From positions 1 through 62,295 of the forward strand of contig NZ_BPLU01000020.1 of NCBI RefSeq assembly GCF_019656315.1: a stretch of 62,295 nucleotides of DNA. Reading direction: 5' to 3'. A model generated the notes under the pieces. It saw only the letters and a program-made list of their open reading frames with translations. It was not told the origin of the DNA and ran no database searches. Below are positions 35,276 to 43,343 of this stretch, one piece after another (positions within the stretch are counted from its first letter, which is position 1; each line of letters starts with the position of its first letter). The position numbers and the translations under genes are program-made. The DNA comes from Flavobacterium sp. UMI-01. Its GTDB lineage: Bacteria > Bacteroidota > Bacteroidia > Flavobacteriales > Flavobacteriaceae.

Positions 35276-36772
35276 ATGAGCGAATCCCAAAACATAGAAT
35301 GGAAAAGAAGCTGGCATGACGATTATCTAAAATGGATATGCGGTTTTGCTAATGCTGTGGGAGGTACTATTTTCATCGGAAAGGATGATGATGGTGTGGT
35401 AACCCATTTGGAAAATTACAAAGCCCTGATGGAATCCCTCCCTAATAAAATTCGTGAAAATTTAGGGATTATCTGTAATGTGAATTTGCATGATGAGGAC
35501 GGCAAAAAACACTATATTGAGATTAAGGTTAATCCGTATAGTGTACCCGTTTCATTGAGAGGGCGTTACTATTATCGTTCGGGCAGTTCCAAGATGGAAA
35601 TGACCGGAAATACCCTGAACGAATTCCTACTAAAAAAAGCCGGTAAAACCTGGGATGATGTTTTAGAAGAAGGTGCCGAGTTGGAGGACATCGATATTGA
35701 AAGCATTCAGCAGTTTGTCAAAGATGCCATAAAGAGTGGCCGTATGCCTGAGGATATTGGTGATTTAAGTAAGGAGGAACTTTTGGAAAAGCTGCGCTTA
35801 TTTGATAAAGGCAAACTCAAAAGGGCAGCCGTTATTTTGTTTGGTAAAGACCCCAACCGTTTTTATCCCAATATCAAGGTCAAAATTGGTCGATTTGGGG
35901 TGAACGATGCTGACCTGCGTTTTCAGGAAGTAGAGGAAGGCAGTATCGTACAATTACTAAAAGCGGTCCCCAATCAGCTTAATTACAAGTTTTTTATCAA
36001 ACCAATAGACTTTGAAGGTATGCAGCGGGTGGAAAAGGATGAATATCCTGTGGCTGCTATCCGAGAGATGCTTCTGAATGCTTTGGTTCACCGTTCCTAT
36101 ATGGGTTCTATGGTACAAATGCGTGTGTATGACGATAAACTGACGATTTGGAATGAGGGTAATCTTCCGGAAGGGATGGCCTTGGAGAGCCTCAAACGCC
36201 ATCATATTTCGCGTCCGAGAAATCCCTTGATTGCCGATGTTTGTTTTAAAGCCGGGTATATTGATTCCTGGGGTCGCGGTACTATCAAAATTTTCGAGGC
36301 TTGTGCAGCAGCAGGATTGCCGGAACCTGAAATTAGTAGTATGGATGGCGGAATATTGGTTACTCTATTCAAGAAATCGACCGAGTCGGTAAACGACCAA
36401 GTTGACACCGAGCCTGTAAAACAAATAGAACAACTCCAAATGGAATTTGGGGTATTATCTAATCGAATTGCTCTTGGAAAGGAAACAAATATTGCTTTTT
36501 TTCAGGATCATTACGGGGTGTTAACGGAAGAAGTTCGGAAGAAGTTCGGAAGAAGTTCGGAAGAAATTCGGAAGAAATTCGGAGAAAAAGCGATTTACAC
36601 GGTTTTTCTGATATTACTCAAAAATAGCATAACCACTAAAGAAATTGGTTTGTTGTTGGGTGTATCACAACGAACGGTTGAAAAATACATCGATACTCTC
36701 AAAAACAACTCTATTATTGAACGTATAGGTTCTAATAAAGGAGGACATTGGAAAATAATACCAAAAAAATGA
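35276..36772 (+). CDS. Schlafen/AlbA-type ATP-binding protein with C-terminal HTH
   Basis: The 498-residue protein starts with an AlbA_2/Schlafen domain (IEWKRSWHDDYLKWICGFANAVGGTIFIGKDDDG, about 1-125). A GHKL-like ATP-binding C-terminal half follows (AIREMLLNALVHRSY, then IWNEGNLPEG ... DSWGRGTIKI, about 250-370). A winged HTH closes it (TTKEIGLLLGVSQRTVEKYIDTLKNN, about 450-485). RecG-like regulators of this kind often sit inside type I restriction loci. A tandem 11-bp repeat lies in the linker before the HTH. The stop overlaps hsdR as ATGA. Codon use resembles hsdM and hsdR, not the AT-rich cargo. Confidence 0.9.
   Translation: MSESQNIEWKRSWHDDYLKWICGFANAVGGTIFIGKDDDGVVTHLENYKALMESLPNKIRENLGIICNVNLHDEDGKKHYIEIKVNPYSVPVSLRGRYYYRSGSSKMEMTGNTLNEFLLKKAGKTWDDVLEEGAELEDIDIESIQQFVKDAIKSGRMPEDIGDLSKEELLEKLRLFDKGKLKRAAVILFGKDPNRFYPNIKVKIGRFGVNDADLRFQEVEEGSIVQLLKAVPNQLNYKFFIKPIDFEGMQRVEKDEYPVAAIREMLLNALVHRSYMGSMVQMRVYDDKLTIWNEGNLPEGMALESLKRHHISRPRNPLIADVCFKAGYIDSWGRGTIKIFEACAAAGLPEPEISSMDGGILVTLFKKSTESVNDQVDTEPVKQIEQLQMEFGVLSNRIALGKETNIAFFQDHYGVLTEEVRKKFGRSSEEIRKKFGEKAIYTVFLILLKNSITTKEIGLLLGVSQRTVEKYIDTLKNNSIIERIGSNKGGHWKIIPKK
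36527..36581 (+). repeat. Five tandem 11-bp repeats inside the Schlafen-type gene
   Basis: The unit GAAGAAGTTCG occurs three times (36527-36559), then GAAGAAATTCG twice (36560-36581). Because 11 is not a multiple of three, gain or loss of one unit would shift the frame before the C-terminal HTH. As it stands it encodes an 11-residue repeat (EEVRKKFGRSS, EEIRKKFGEK). Confidence 0.95.
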
Positions 36773-39700
36773 AATTTACCGAATCACAATTAGAATTAGC
36801 CTTTATAAACTTGCTGCAAGAAGAGCAAATGACACATCTTGTTGGTGGACAAGTACGCAAAGTTGAATTTAACGGTTTGGCTGAACCGGCACTTCAGTAT
36901 GGGCATTATGTGAGTGAAAAAGTTTTGATTGCCGAGGATTTGAAAGAATATCTGCGTAGTCAGTACAAGGATGAAAACATTACCGAAAATGAAATCGATT
37001 CTATTATCAGGGATTTGGATCGACTTCCTGCTTCTGATTTGTATGACAGCAATAAGGCTTTTATGAAAATGCTCTGTGACGGTTTTCTGTTGAAGCGTGA
37101 AGACCGCAACCAGAAAGACATTTACATTCAGCTGATTGATTATTCTGAACTGGATAATAATATTTATAAAATCGTGAACCAGTTGGCCATTAAAGGCTAT
37201 GATATGCGTATTCCGGATTTGATTTTATATATTAATGGATTGCCTTTGGTGGTATTTGAGTTTAAATCGGCTATTCAGGAAGATACGACTATTCATAATG
37301 CCTATGTTCAATTGACCACCCGATACAAAAGAGACATTCCTGAATTGTTTAAATATAATGCTTTTTGTATCATAAGTGATGGTGTGAATACTAAAGCTGG
37401 TTCGTTTTTTGCTCCTTATGATTTTTTCTATGCCTGGCGAAAGATTGAAGGAATGAGCAACGAAGCAGATGGTATCGATGCTCTGTTCAGCTTGATTCAG
37501 GGTATGTTTAACCGCAAACGCTTACGGGATATTTTGCAGCATTTTATTTTTATGCCCGACAGTTCAAAGAAAAACGAGAAAATTGTTTGTCGGTATCCGC
37601 AGTACTACGCCACCGTAAAGTTGTTCGAAAGTATTAAACAAAACCAAAAACCAGAAGGAAATGGTAAAGGCGGGACTTATTTTGGCACAACAGGTTGCGG
37701 AAAGAGTTACACCATGCTGTTTTTATCCCGCATGATTATGCGCAGCAAGTTTTTTAAAAGTCCTACCATTGTTCTCATAACCGACAGAACCGATTTGGAC
37801 GACCAGTTATCGGGGCAATTTACCAATGCTAAGGGATATATTGGAGATGAGACCATCATCAGTGTGGAAAGTCGTTCCGATTTACGCGAACAATTACAGG
37901 GGCGTAACAGTGGCGGAGTTTTTCTGACTACGATACATAAATTTACAGAAGATACTCAATTGTTGACCGACAGGTTCAATGTGATTTGCATTTCGGACGA
38001 AGCCCATCGCAGCCAAACTAATTTAAACCAAAAAGTAACTTATTCAGAAAACGGGGTCAAGAAAACTTATGGTTTTGCCAAATATTTACATGATTCACTG
38101 CCCAATGCCACGTTTGTAGGTTTTACAGGAACGCCTGTAGATGCCACTTTGGATGTTTTCGGGGATATTGTGGATTCCTATACTATGAGGGAATCGGTAG
38201 CTGATGAAATTACGGTTCCGCTAGTTTATGAAGGAAGAGCTGCTAAAGTGATGCTTCATCAGGATAAGCTGAAAGAAATCGAGGCGTATTATGAACAATG
38301 TGCTGAGGAAGGAAGTAACGAAAACCAGATTGAGGAGAGCAAAAAAGCCATGTCGCAGATGAATGTGATTTTAGGCGATCCATCGCGTTTGAAAGTCATT
38401 GCTGCCGATTTTGTGAGGCATTACGAAAAGCGCACGGAAGAGAAAGCAAGCGTTGCAGGAAAAGCAATGTTTGTTTCAAGTAGTCGGGAGGTTGCCTATG
38501 AATTGTATAAAAATATTCTGGAACTCCGTCCCGATTGGGGTATAGCGAAAGAAGCCGAAAATATCGAACTCCTAAGCGAAAAAGAAAAGCGAGAACTTAA
38601 AGCTGTGGAGAGAATGAAGTTGGTTATGACCCGAGGCAAAGATGATGCAAAAGAATTGTATGATTTGTTAGGCACTAAAGAATACCGTAAAGAATTGAAC
38701 CGCCAATTCAAGTTTGAACATTCCAATTTCAAGATAGCTATTGTAGTTGATATGTGGCTTACCGGTTTTGATGTGCCTTTTTTGGATACGATTTATATTG
38801 ACAAACCGATTCAAAGACATAATCTGATACAAACCATATCAAGGGTAAACCGAAAATTTGAAGGCAAAGAAAAAGGCTTAATCGTTGATTATATCGGGAT
38901 TAAAAAGCAGATGAATTTGGCTTTAGCACAATATAATTCCGGTCAGGAAACCAATATTGAAGAGGTCGAGCAATCGGTAATTGTGGTCAAAAACCAATTG
39001 GATTTACTGGAAAGGCTTTTTCATACTTTTGATGATTCCAAATATTTTGATGGTACTCCTGTTGAACAATTACAGACGCTGAATAAAGGAGCTGAAATTG
39101 TTCAGTTGACCAAAGAAATTGAAACCCGTTTTATGAATATCGTCAAGCGATTAAAGGCTTCTTTTGATATTTGTTCGGGTAGTGAATTACTTTTAGAAGC
39201 CGAAAAGGATAAAATTTATTTTTACCTAGCCATTCGTTCCATAATTTACAAACTAACAAAAGGGACTGCCCCTGATGCGGCTCAAATGAACGAGAAGGTT
39301 CGAAACATGATGCAACAAGCCATAGAAAGTGAAGGAGTAGAAGAAATCTTTAAACTAGGGGAAGATGAAGCTGCCGAAATTGATTTGTTCTCGGATGATT
39401 ATTTGACTAAACTGGATAAAATAAAATTGCCGCATACCAAATTCAAATTACTTCAAAAGCTACTGCAGCAGGCTATCGATAAAATGAAAAAAGTCAATAA
39501 AGTAGCCGGAATTGATTTTTCAAAACGACTGGAATTCATCGTGAGCAAATACAACGAAAGAGATGAAAGTGATGTGTTGCGAAGTGAGGTTTTGGAAGAC
39601 TTTACCAACGAAATCATGGAGTTGTATTTTGTTATAAAAAAAGAGAATGAATCCATACAGGAATTGGGCATTGATATAGAAGAAAAGGCATTTTACGATA

Positions 39701-39957
39701 TTTTGAAAATGCTGACTGTCAAATATGATTTTCCTTATCCGGAAGATAAATTAACGGATTTGGCCAAAAAAGTAAAATCAGTCGTTGACGATAAAACCAA
39801 ATATACAGACTGGAGTAAACGAGAGGATATCAAAGCCGAATTAAAGGTAGATTTAATTATACTTTTAGCAGAGAATGATTATCCGCCTATTGATCGAGAC
39901 GAAATCTACAAAGAAATTTTTGAACAGGCAGAGAATTTTAAGAAGTATAACAATTAA
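36769..39957 (+). CDS. hsdR: Type I restriction endonuclease subunit
   Basis: I choose the ATG at 36769 (MKFTESQLELAF), which overlaps the previous stop by 4 bp, over an upstream TTG. The 1,062-residue HsdR has an N-terminal nuclease with PDLILYINGLPLVVFEFKSA (Asp near 148, Glu-x-Lys near 163-165). Its SF2 motor has Walker A GTTGCGKSY at about 306, ISDEAHRSQ at about 409, GFTGTPVD, and QTISRVNRKFEGKEKG. A C-terminal helical region follows. It completes the restriction system with HsdM/HsdS, from which it is separated by about 8 kb of cargo. Confidence 0.96.
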   Translation: MKFTESQLELAFINLLQEEQMTHLVGGQVRKVEFNGLAEPALQYGHYVSEKVLIAEDLKEYLRSQYKDENITENEIDSIIRDLDRLPASDLYDSNKAFMKMLCDGFLLKREDRNQKDIYIQLIDYSELDNNIYKIVNQLAIKGYDMRIPDLILYINGLPLVVFEFKSAIQEDTTIHNAYVQLTTRYKRDIPELFKYNAFCIISDGVNTKAGSFFAPYDFFYAWRKIEGMSNEADGIDALFSLIQGMFNRKRLRDILQHFIFMPDSSKKNEKIVCRYPQYYATVKLFESIKQNQKPEGNGKGGTYFGTTGCGKSYTMLFLSRMIMRSKFFKSPTIVLITDRTDLDDQLSGQFTNAKGYIGDETIISVESRSDLREQLQGRNSGGVFLTTIHKFTEDTQLLTDRFNVICISDEAHRSQTNLNQKVTYSENGVKKTYGFAKYLHDSLPNATFVGFTGTPVDATLDVFGDIVDSYTMRESVADEITVPLVYEGRAAKVMLHQDKLKEIEAYYEQCAEEGSNENQIEESKKAMSQMNVILGDPSRLKVIAADFVRHYEKRTEEKASVAGKAMFVSSSREVAYELYKNILELRPDWGIAKEAENIELLSEKEKRELKAVERMKLVMTRGKDDAKELYDLLGTKEYRKELNRQFKFEHSNFKIAIVVDMWLTGFDVPFLDTIYIDKPIQRHNLIQTISRVNRKFEGKEKGLIVDYIGIKKQMNLALAQYNSGQETNIEEVEQSVIVVKNQLDLLERLFHTFDDSKYFDGTPVEQLQTLNKGAEIVQLTKEIETRFMNIVKRLKASFDICSGSELLLEAEKDKIYFYLAIRSIIYKLTKGTAPDAAQMNEKVRNMMQQAIESEGVEEIFKLGEDEAAEIDLFSDDYLTKLDKIKLPHTKFKLLQKLLQQAIDKMKKVNKVAGIDFSKRLEFIVSKYNERDESDVLRSEVLEDFTNEIMELYFVIKKENESIQELGIDIEEKAFYDILKMLTVKYDFPYPEDKLTDLAKKVKSVVDDKTKYTDWSKREDIKAELKVDLIILLAENDYPPIDRDEIYKEIFEQAENFKKYNN

Positions 39958-39989
39958 TGTGGCTTAAATAAACTATTATCAAGTTATTA

Positions 39990-40027
39990 AACAGCCTATT
40001 CTAATTATAATAATTTAATAGGTTGTT
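39990..40027 (+). terminator. Terminator after hsdR
   Basis: AACAGCCTATT (39990-40000) pairs with AATAGGTTGTT (40017-40027) with one G-T pair, followed by T residues on the plus strand. It ends the restriction operon and also faces the AbiE remnant. Confidence 0.78.
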
Positions 40028-40043
40028 TTTCTATCAAACCCAA

Positions 40044-40160
40044 TCAAATTAAACATCGCTCGCATGCGGGAACGGAGGCGGTTGCCATTCCTGTATTTTC
40101 AGCAATTTGAGTGTAGGCAATAGTTTTGCGTTCATCCGGGAGTGTCAACCATTTATTCAT
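40044..40160 (-). pseudogene. Truncated AbiEii-type toxin gene (5' remnant)
   Basis: The ATG at 40160 overlaps the antitoxin stop (ATGAATAA) as in intact AbiE operons. It encodes MNKWLTLPDERKTIAYTQIA and then ENTGMATAS before a TGA at 40044, 38 residues in all. The start resembles the N-terminus of AbiEii nucleotidyltransferase toxins, which continue with a KDWWV motif that is absent here. The rest of the toxin (about 250 residues) is gone, with the junction at about 40065-40075. Confidence 0.78.
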
Positions 40161-40764
40161 CGGTATCTTTTTTTAGTGCCTGGCGCATGATAATTCGAAT
40201 CCATTCGGGAGCCAATTTGATGTCATGCTCCAAACGGTATGGATCTTCTTTTTTCAGGTGGTCTATTATTATTTGTTTTTCTTTTTCGGAAATATCGTCT
40301 TTGCCAATTTCTCTGGCAGCCTGAATGACCAAGCTGCTTATTTGGCCAATGGCCGATAAATTTTTAGGACTCGTCTTTTTGAATATGATTTTTCGCTTGC
40401 CTAAATCAATTTTGCGAGCTGCTCCATCAGTAAGGTACACTGCATTCATCGGAATTTGGGTAGAAAGTCCCAAAGCATTTAGTGCTAAACTTCCAGTTGG
40501 GATTATCCTGGCTTTATCTCTTTTTGCTATTGCCTGTGCAATGGCCTCTGTGCTGGGTTTCAAAACTCCAAAAACCGGGTCTGTTTCTAAGCGGGCATAG
40601 ATACCTCTTGCCACACGGGAAATCATTTCTTTTAATACTAATCTCTCTAAGGCTTTTGAGACGGCTTTTGCCGAACCAAAAGACAAGAAATCCTCCGTAA
40701 AAAATAGCGAACCCTTCTTGGCTTTTTTAATTTTTAAAATTACTTTGTCATCAATGCTTTGCAT
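40153..40764 (-). CDS. AbiEi-like / DUF6088 antitoxin (type IV toxin-antitoxin)
   Basis: I use the ATG at 40764 (MQSIDDKVILKIKKAK) rather than an upstream TTG that lies in a palindrome. The 203-residue protein has an N-terminal winged helix (GSAKAVSKALERLVLKEMISRVARGIYAR) and an AbiEi-like body (IIPTGSLALNALGLSTQIP, YLTDGAARKIDLGKRKIIFKK). AbiEi represses its operon and neutralises AbiEii. Here the toxin is deleted, leaving an orphan antitoxin, possibly retained as a regulator or anti-addiction protein. Confidence 0.86.
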   Translation of the reverse strand: MQSIDDKVILKIKKAKKGSLFFTEDFLSFGSAKAVSKALERLVLKEMISRVARGIYARLETDPVFGVLKPSTEAIAQAIAKRDKARIIPTGSLALNALGLSTQIPMNAVYLTDGAARKIDLGKRKIIFKKTSPKNLSAIGQISSLVIQAAREIGKDDISEKEKQIIIDHLKKEDPYRLEHDIKLAPEWIRIIMRQALKKDTDE

Positions 40765-40781
40765 AGTTGTTATGTGGATAA

Positions 40782-40814
40782 TTTGTCGCAAAAATAGTAA
40801 ATATTTGCGACAAA
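40782..40814. promoter_or_regulatory. Palindromic operator upstream of the AbiEi-like gene
   Basis: TTTGTCGCAAA (40782-40792) and TTTGCGACAAA (40804-40814) are perfect 11-bp inverted repeats separated by 11 bp, lying 18 bp before the chosen start. AbiEi proteins bind inverted repeats in their own promoter, so autoregulation is likely. Confidence 0.8.
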
Positions 40815-40868
40815 ATAATACTATTTAAGTTTTGGCAGTAAATTGAATTTATTGCCGAAAGTTAATTG

Positions 40869-41489
40869 CTATTTACGTTTGTCTATTGTACCTCTATCAA
40901 AAGCTATCAGGTTGCATATTTCTCTTAATCTGCTTCTCACTCTGTTGCCGTAATGGCTTTCTATTTCAGAAGCTGAAAGGTTGGTTGTGATGTGGGTTTG
41001 TAGTTTTTTTGAAATGAAAATATCATAGCGGCTCAAAAGTATTTCGGCCATTACGTTGCATTCGTTACCATAGTATTTTAGATTGTTTTCAATACCTAAG
41101 TCATCGAAGCATATTGTTTTTGGCTGTGATTCATATAATTTTCCGATACTGTACTTATGAATGATTTGGTAGCCGTCCTGAATAAATTCGAAGCTGATAT
41201 CCCGGCATGGTTTTACTGAGAATTTGTGTTCTAACGGAGTGAGGTGCTTCATTAGGTTCATGATTGTCGTTTTGCCACAGCCTACAGGTCCAGAAAGAAG
41301 GATTCCTTTGTTGAGGTTGATATTGTATTGGAAGCAGGTTGGTTCGTCTTTAAGGAAATAAGCAATGAGTTTATAGATTACAGAGTAATCAGATTCATGA
41401 ATTTTGAAGTGATTGCCGTACAGTTCTAAGCCTTTTTTTTCAAGCCAGAGGATTATTTCAGAGTAGTTGTAATGGTTTGTTGTTTCCAT
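40869..41489 (-). CDS. DnaC/IstB-like AAA ATPase of a mobile element
   Basis: The 206-residue ATPase has Walker A GPVGCGKTT at about 68, Walker B TICFDDLGIEN at about 127, sensor-1 THITTNLSASEIESHYG and an Arg-rich RVRSRLREICN. It resembles helicase-loader or IstB-like ATPases found in Bacteroidota integrative elements. It lies downstream of a winged-helix replication-type gene on the same strand, so the two probably act together in element replication or maintenance. Confidence 0.82.
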   Translation of the reverse strand: METTNHYNYSEIILWLEKKGLELYGNHFKIHESDYSVIYKLIAYFLKDEPTCFQYNINLNKGILLSGPVGCGKTTIMNLMKHLTPLEHKFSVKPCRDISFEFIQDGYQIIHKYSIGKLYESQPKTICFDDLGIENNLKYYGNECNVMAEILLSRYDIFISKKLQTHITTNLSASEIESHYGNRVRSRLREICNLIAFDRGTIDKRK

Positions 41490-41521
41490 AAGTTTTAATG
41501 TTTAACCGAAAAGGATGTAAA

Positions 41522-41546
41522 GCCCTTCGACAGGCTCAGGGTGCCA
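41522..41546 (+). repeat. Dispersed repeat copy
   Basis: GCCCTTCGAC-AG-GCTCAGGGTGCCA lies in the 140-bp gap between the ATPase and the winged-helix gene; it is a copy of the family at 148-173. Confidence 0.75.
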
Positions 41547-41629
41547 TCGCAAGGTTCGCATAGTAGAATACATTCAAGAAAACAGGTTGTCCACCCTACC
41601 CTTTCATCATCCCTCCATCGGAAAGTAAA

Positions 41630-42541
41630 CTAAAGTGGTTCTGAATAGTCTTTATCAGTACCTGTGTTGAGGTGTTTTGCTCTGCTGGTGTTTTGTTCAT
41701 TTGAAATGAATTTAGGTGCGTTTAAAATCCAGTTTTGTGCTGCGGCCTGCCAATTGACCATGGGTGTTTTTCCACCTACTAACCAGCCGTTGCTGGAAAA
41801 ATAATTGAAAAACTTTATGGCTTCGAGTTCTGGGAAATTTTGATTGAGGAAATAGGATTTGACTTCATCAAGAACTGGATTTGAATTTAGATTATGTTTC
41901 ACTTCGATACTTCGACTAAGCTCAGCACAGGTTTGCTCTGTGTGACAACTTTCCTCTTTTTCTTTTTTGGCGGAACTTTTTTCATTTTTAGCTGCTTCAA
42001 TTTTTAAAAAATCATCTTCCTTTTTATTTTTTTTTGCTTGCTTGTCCAAGTTTACAATCTTTAAATCGTTTGAAATGTTTGGTATGTTTGTATTGTTTAT
42101 ATAAGATACTAGCGCTTGTTCAGTACTAGTCTCATTAGTTGTACCAGTACTAGTTTGAGACTGGTTCACGACTTGTTCATTGACTAGTTCAGAAACAGGT
42201 TCGTTTTTTGGAACTGTTGTTTTTTCGTTTTTTGGAATTGGTTTTAAATCGTCCGCAAAATTGAATAGGTGAACATGACTTCCTTTGAACGGATTGTAAG
42301 ATGGTTCATAGTTGATATAGCCTAGTGCATGTAAGTTTTTGAGGCACTTGTGATATGTTGCTTTGGAACTGATTTTGCTAATCCGCATGACTTCATCACG
42401 AGATATACTTATTGGATTTTTGAACCGATTGCAATTCCAGAATTGGAATAAAGCAATGTACAAACTTACGTGTGTTGGATTTAGCGTTTTGTCAATTGCT
42501 ACTTTTTCAAAAAATCCTGTGAGGTGTTTGATGTAGTTCAT
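41630..42541 (-). CDS. Winged-helix replication-type protein of a mobile element
   Basis: The 303-residue protein has an N-terminal winged helix (about 15-95: LNPTHVSLYIALFQFWN ... SISRDEVMRISKISSKATYHKCLKNLHALGYINYE), a long low-complexity linker (100-215) and a short conserved C-terminal domain (EAIKFFNYFSSNGWLVGGKTPMVNWQAAAQNWI). This layout is common for proteins next to DnaC-like ATPases in Flavobacteriia elements. The linker contains a copy of the dispersed repeat in frame. Exact role unknown. Confidence 0.75.
   Translation of the reverse strand: MNYIKHLTGFFEKVAIDKTLNPTHVSLYIALFQFWNCNRFKNPISISRDEVMRISKISSKATYHKCLKNLHALGYINYEPSYNPFKGSHVHLFNFADDLKPIPKNEKTTVPKNEPVSELVNEQVVNQSQTSTGTTNETSTEQALVSYINNTNIPNISNDLKIVNLDKQAKKNKKEDDFLKIEAAKNEKSSAKKEKEESCHTEQTCAELSRSIEVKHNLNSNPVLDEVKSYFLNQNFPELEAIKFFNYFSSNGWLVGGKTPMVNWQAAAQNWILNAPKFISNEQNTSRAKHLNTGTDKDYSEPL
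41901..41947 (-). repeat. Dispersed repeat captured inside a coding frame
   Basis: TTCGACTAAGCTCAGCACAG with the trailing TGTGTGACAA is a longer variant of the genome repeat. On the minus strand it encodes CHTEQTCAELSRSIEV in the linker of the winged-helix protein without breaking the frame. Confidence 0.7.
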
Positions 42542-42570
42542 AGGTCAAGGATAATTGTTATAATTTATGT

Positions 42571-42594
42571 GCTTCGACAAGCTCAGCATGACAG
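42571..42594 (+). repeat. Dispersed repeat copy
   Basis: GCTTCGAC-AA-GCTCAGCATGACAG lies in the 79-bp gap between the winged-helix gene and the excisionase-like gene, a third copy of the family within 1.1 kb. Confidence 0.72.
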
Positions 42595-42620
42595 TAGAAT
42601 TGTTTGTTCATTATCTCGTC

Positions 42621-42926
42621 TTATCTAACTAGCCACTTTGGATTGAATAAAGTAACTGAAGCATCGACTTTGTTAGCTTCTAGCAGCTTGTCTAAATCTG
42701 CACTGGAGTAGTAAAGAATGCCCCCAATCTTAGTGTATGAGATGGTTCCATTGATGCGGAGATTTTGCAAAGTACCTGGTGAAATATTTAATAGCTTTCG
42801 GACTTCATTAGATTTGAGCCATTGTTTGGATTGCTCTGGTTTGGATTGCAGGATTTCTTTTAAGTCGTTTAATAAAAGAGTTCTGAATTCGTTTAAATCT
42901 TCGCGAGTAATTACTTCGATTGCCAT
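42621..42926 (-). CDS. Excisionase-like helix-turn-helix protein
   Basis: The 101-residue protein has a MerR/excisionase-type HTH_17 core: QWLKSNEVRKLLNISPGTLQNLRINGTISYTKIGGILYYSSADLDKLLE (residues ~38-86). Proteins like it are standard in Bacteroidota integrative and conjugative elements, where they regulate excision or transfer genes. A 20-bp palindrome 62 bp upstream of its start is a candidate binding site. Confidence 0.87.
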   Translation of the reverse strand: MAIEVITREDLNEFRTLLLNDLKEILQSKPEQSKQWLKSNEVRKLLNISPGTLQNLRINGTISYTKIGGILYYSSADLDKLLEANKVDASVTLFNPKWLVR

Positions 42927-42987
42927 AATGTTGAGGTTTTAATGATTTTGGACAAAGAGAAATAATTAAGTTGTACCAAAACAGTTG

Positions 42988-43007
42988 TGGGGGTTGTACA
43001 ACCCCCA
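42988..43007. promoter_or_regulatory. 20-bp perfect palindrome upstream of the excisionase-like gene
   Basis: TGGGGGTTGTACAACCCCCA is fully self-complementary with no spacer. A nearby TTGTACC (42971-42977) repeats its core. It may be an operator or a structural element of excision/replication; with no loop it is not a normal terminator. Confidence 0.75.
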
Positions 43008-43168
43008 GCAAATAGCAGTAAAACAAAGCAATTAGACAAAAAATTTTTTTTAAAACACCCCAGATTAATTGTATTTATCTTGTTTTATGACTAGATTTGC
43101 TTTGTAAATAAATACAGAGGAATATCCTCTTACGACATATTAGCGAAAGTTATTTCGAGCAACAGAAA

Positions 43169-43322
43169 ACCGGCAAAGATTCTATTACAGCTCACATGAA
43201 TAAACTATTCGCCTACGCAATGCGTGGGCTCGGTTTATCGTGTGCTGTGGGTGCTTGCCGGTACCTCTGTTGCTGGTGATCGATGTCCCACGCAGCTTGT
43301 TTATAGCAACTCCAGTTGGGAC
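43169..43322. other. GC-rich structured stretch, possible non-coding RNA or element end
   Basis: Complementary pairs are ACCGGCAA 43169-43176 with TTGCCGGT 43255-43262; ATAAAC 43200-43205 with GTTTAT 43233-43238; and GCCTACGC 43211-43218 with GCGTGGGC 43222-43229 (one G-T). These nest into one long hairpin. Two further pairs, GTTGCT 43269-43274 with AGCAAC 43305-43310 and GTCCCA 43285-43290 with TGGGAC 43317-43322, cross each other as in a pseudoknot. The stretch is more GC-rich than its surroundings. Identity unknown. Confidence 0.5.
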
Positions 43323-43343
43323 GTGATTTTAAATTTTAAAATT

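Noticed and set aside
36748..36768. TTG start for hsdR
   Set aside because: The ATG at 36769 overlaps the previous stop as ATGA and matches the start of the hsdR remnant at 35197.
43169..43322. Integron attC site
   Set aside because: The hairpin layout recalls attC, but the conserved GTTRRRY/RYYYAAC core pairs and a cassette array with an integron-type integrase are absent.
43224..43343. Upstream extension of the 56-residue ORF
   Set aside because: The extension translates the structured GC-rich stretch and does not look like protein; the ATG at 43344 is a better start.
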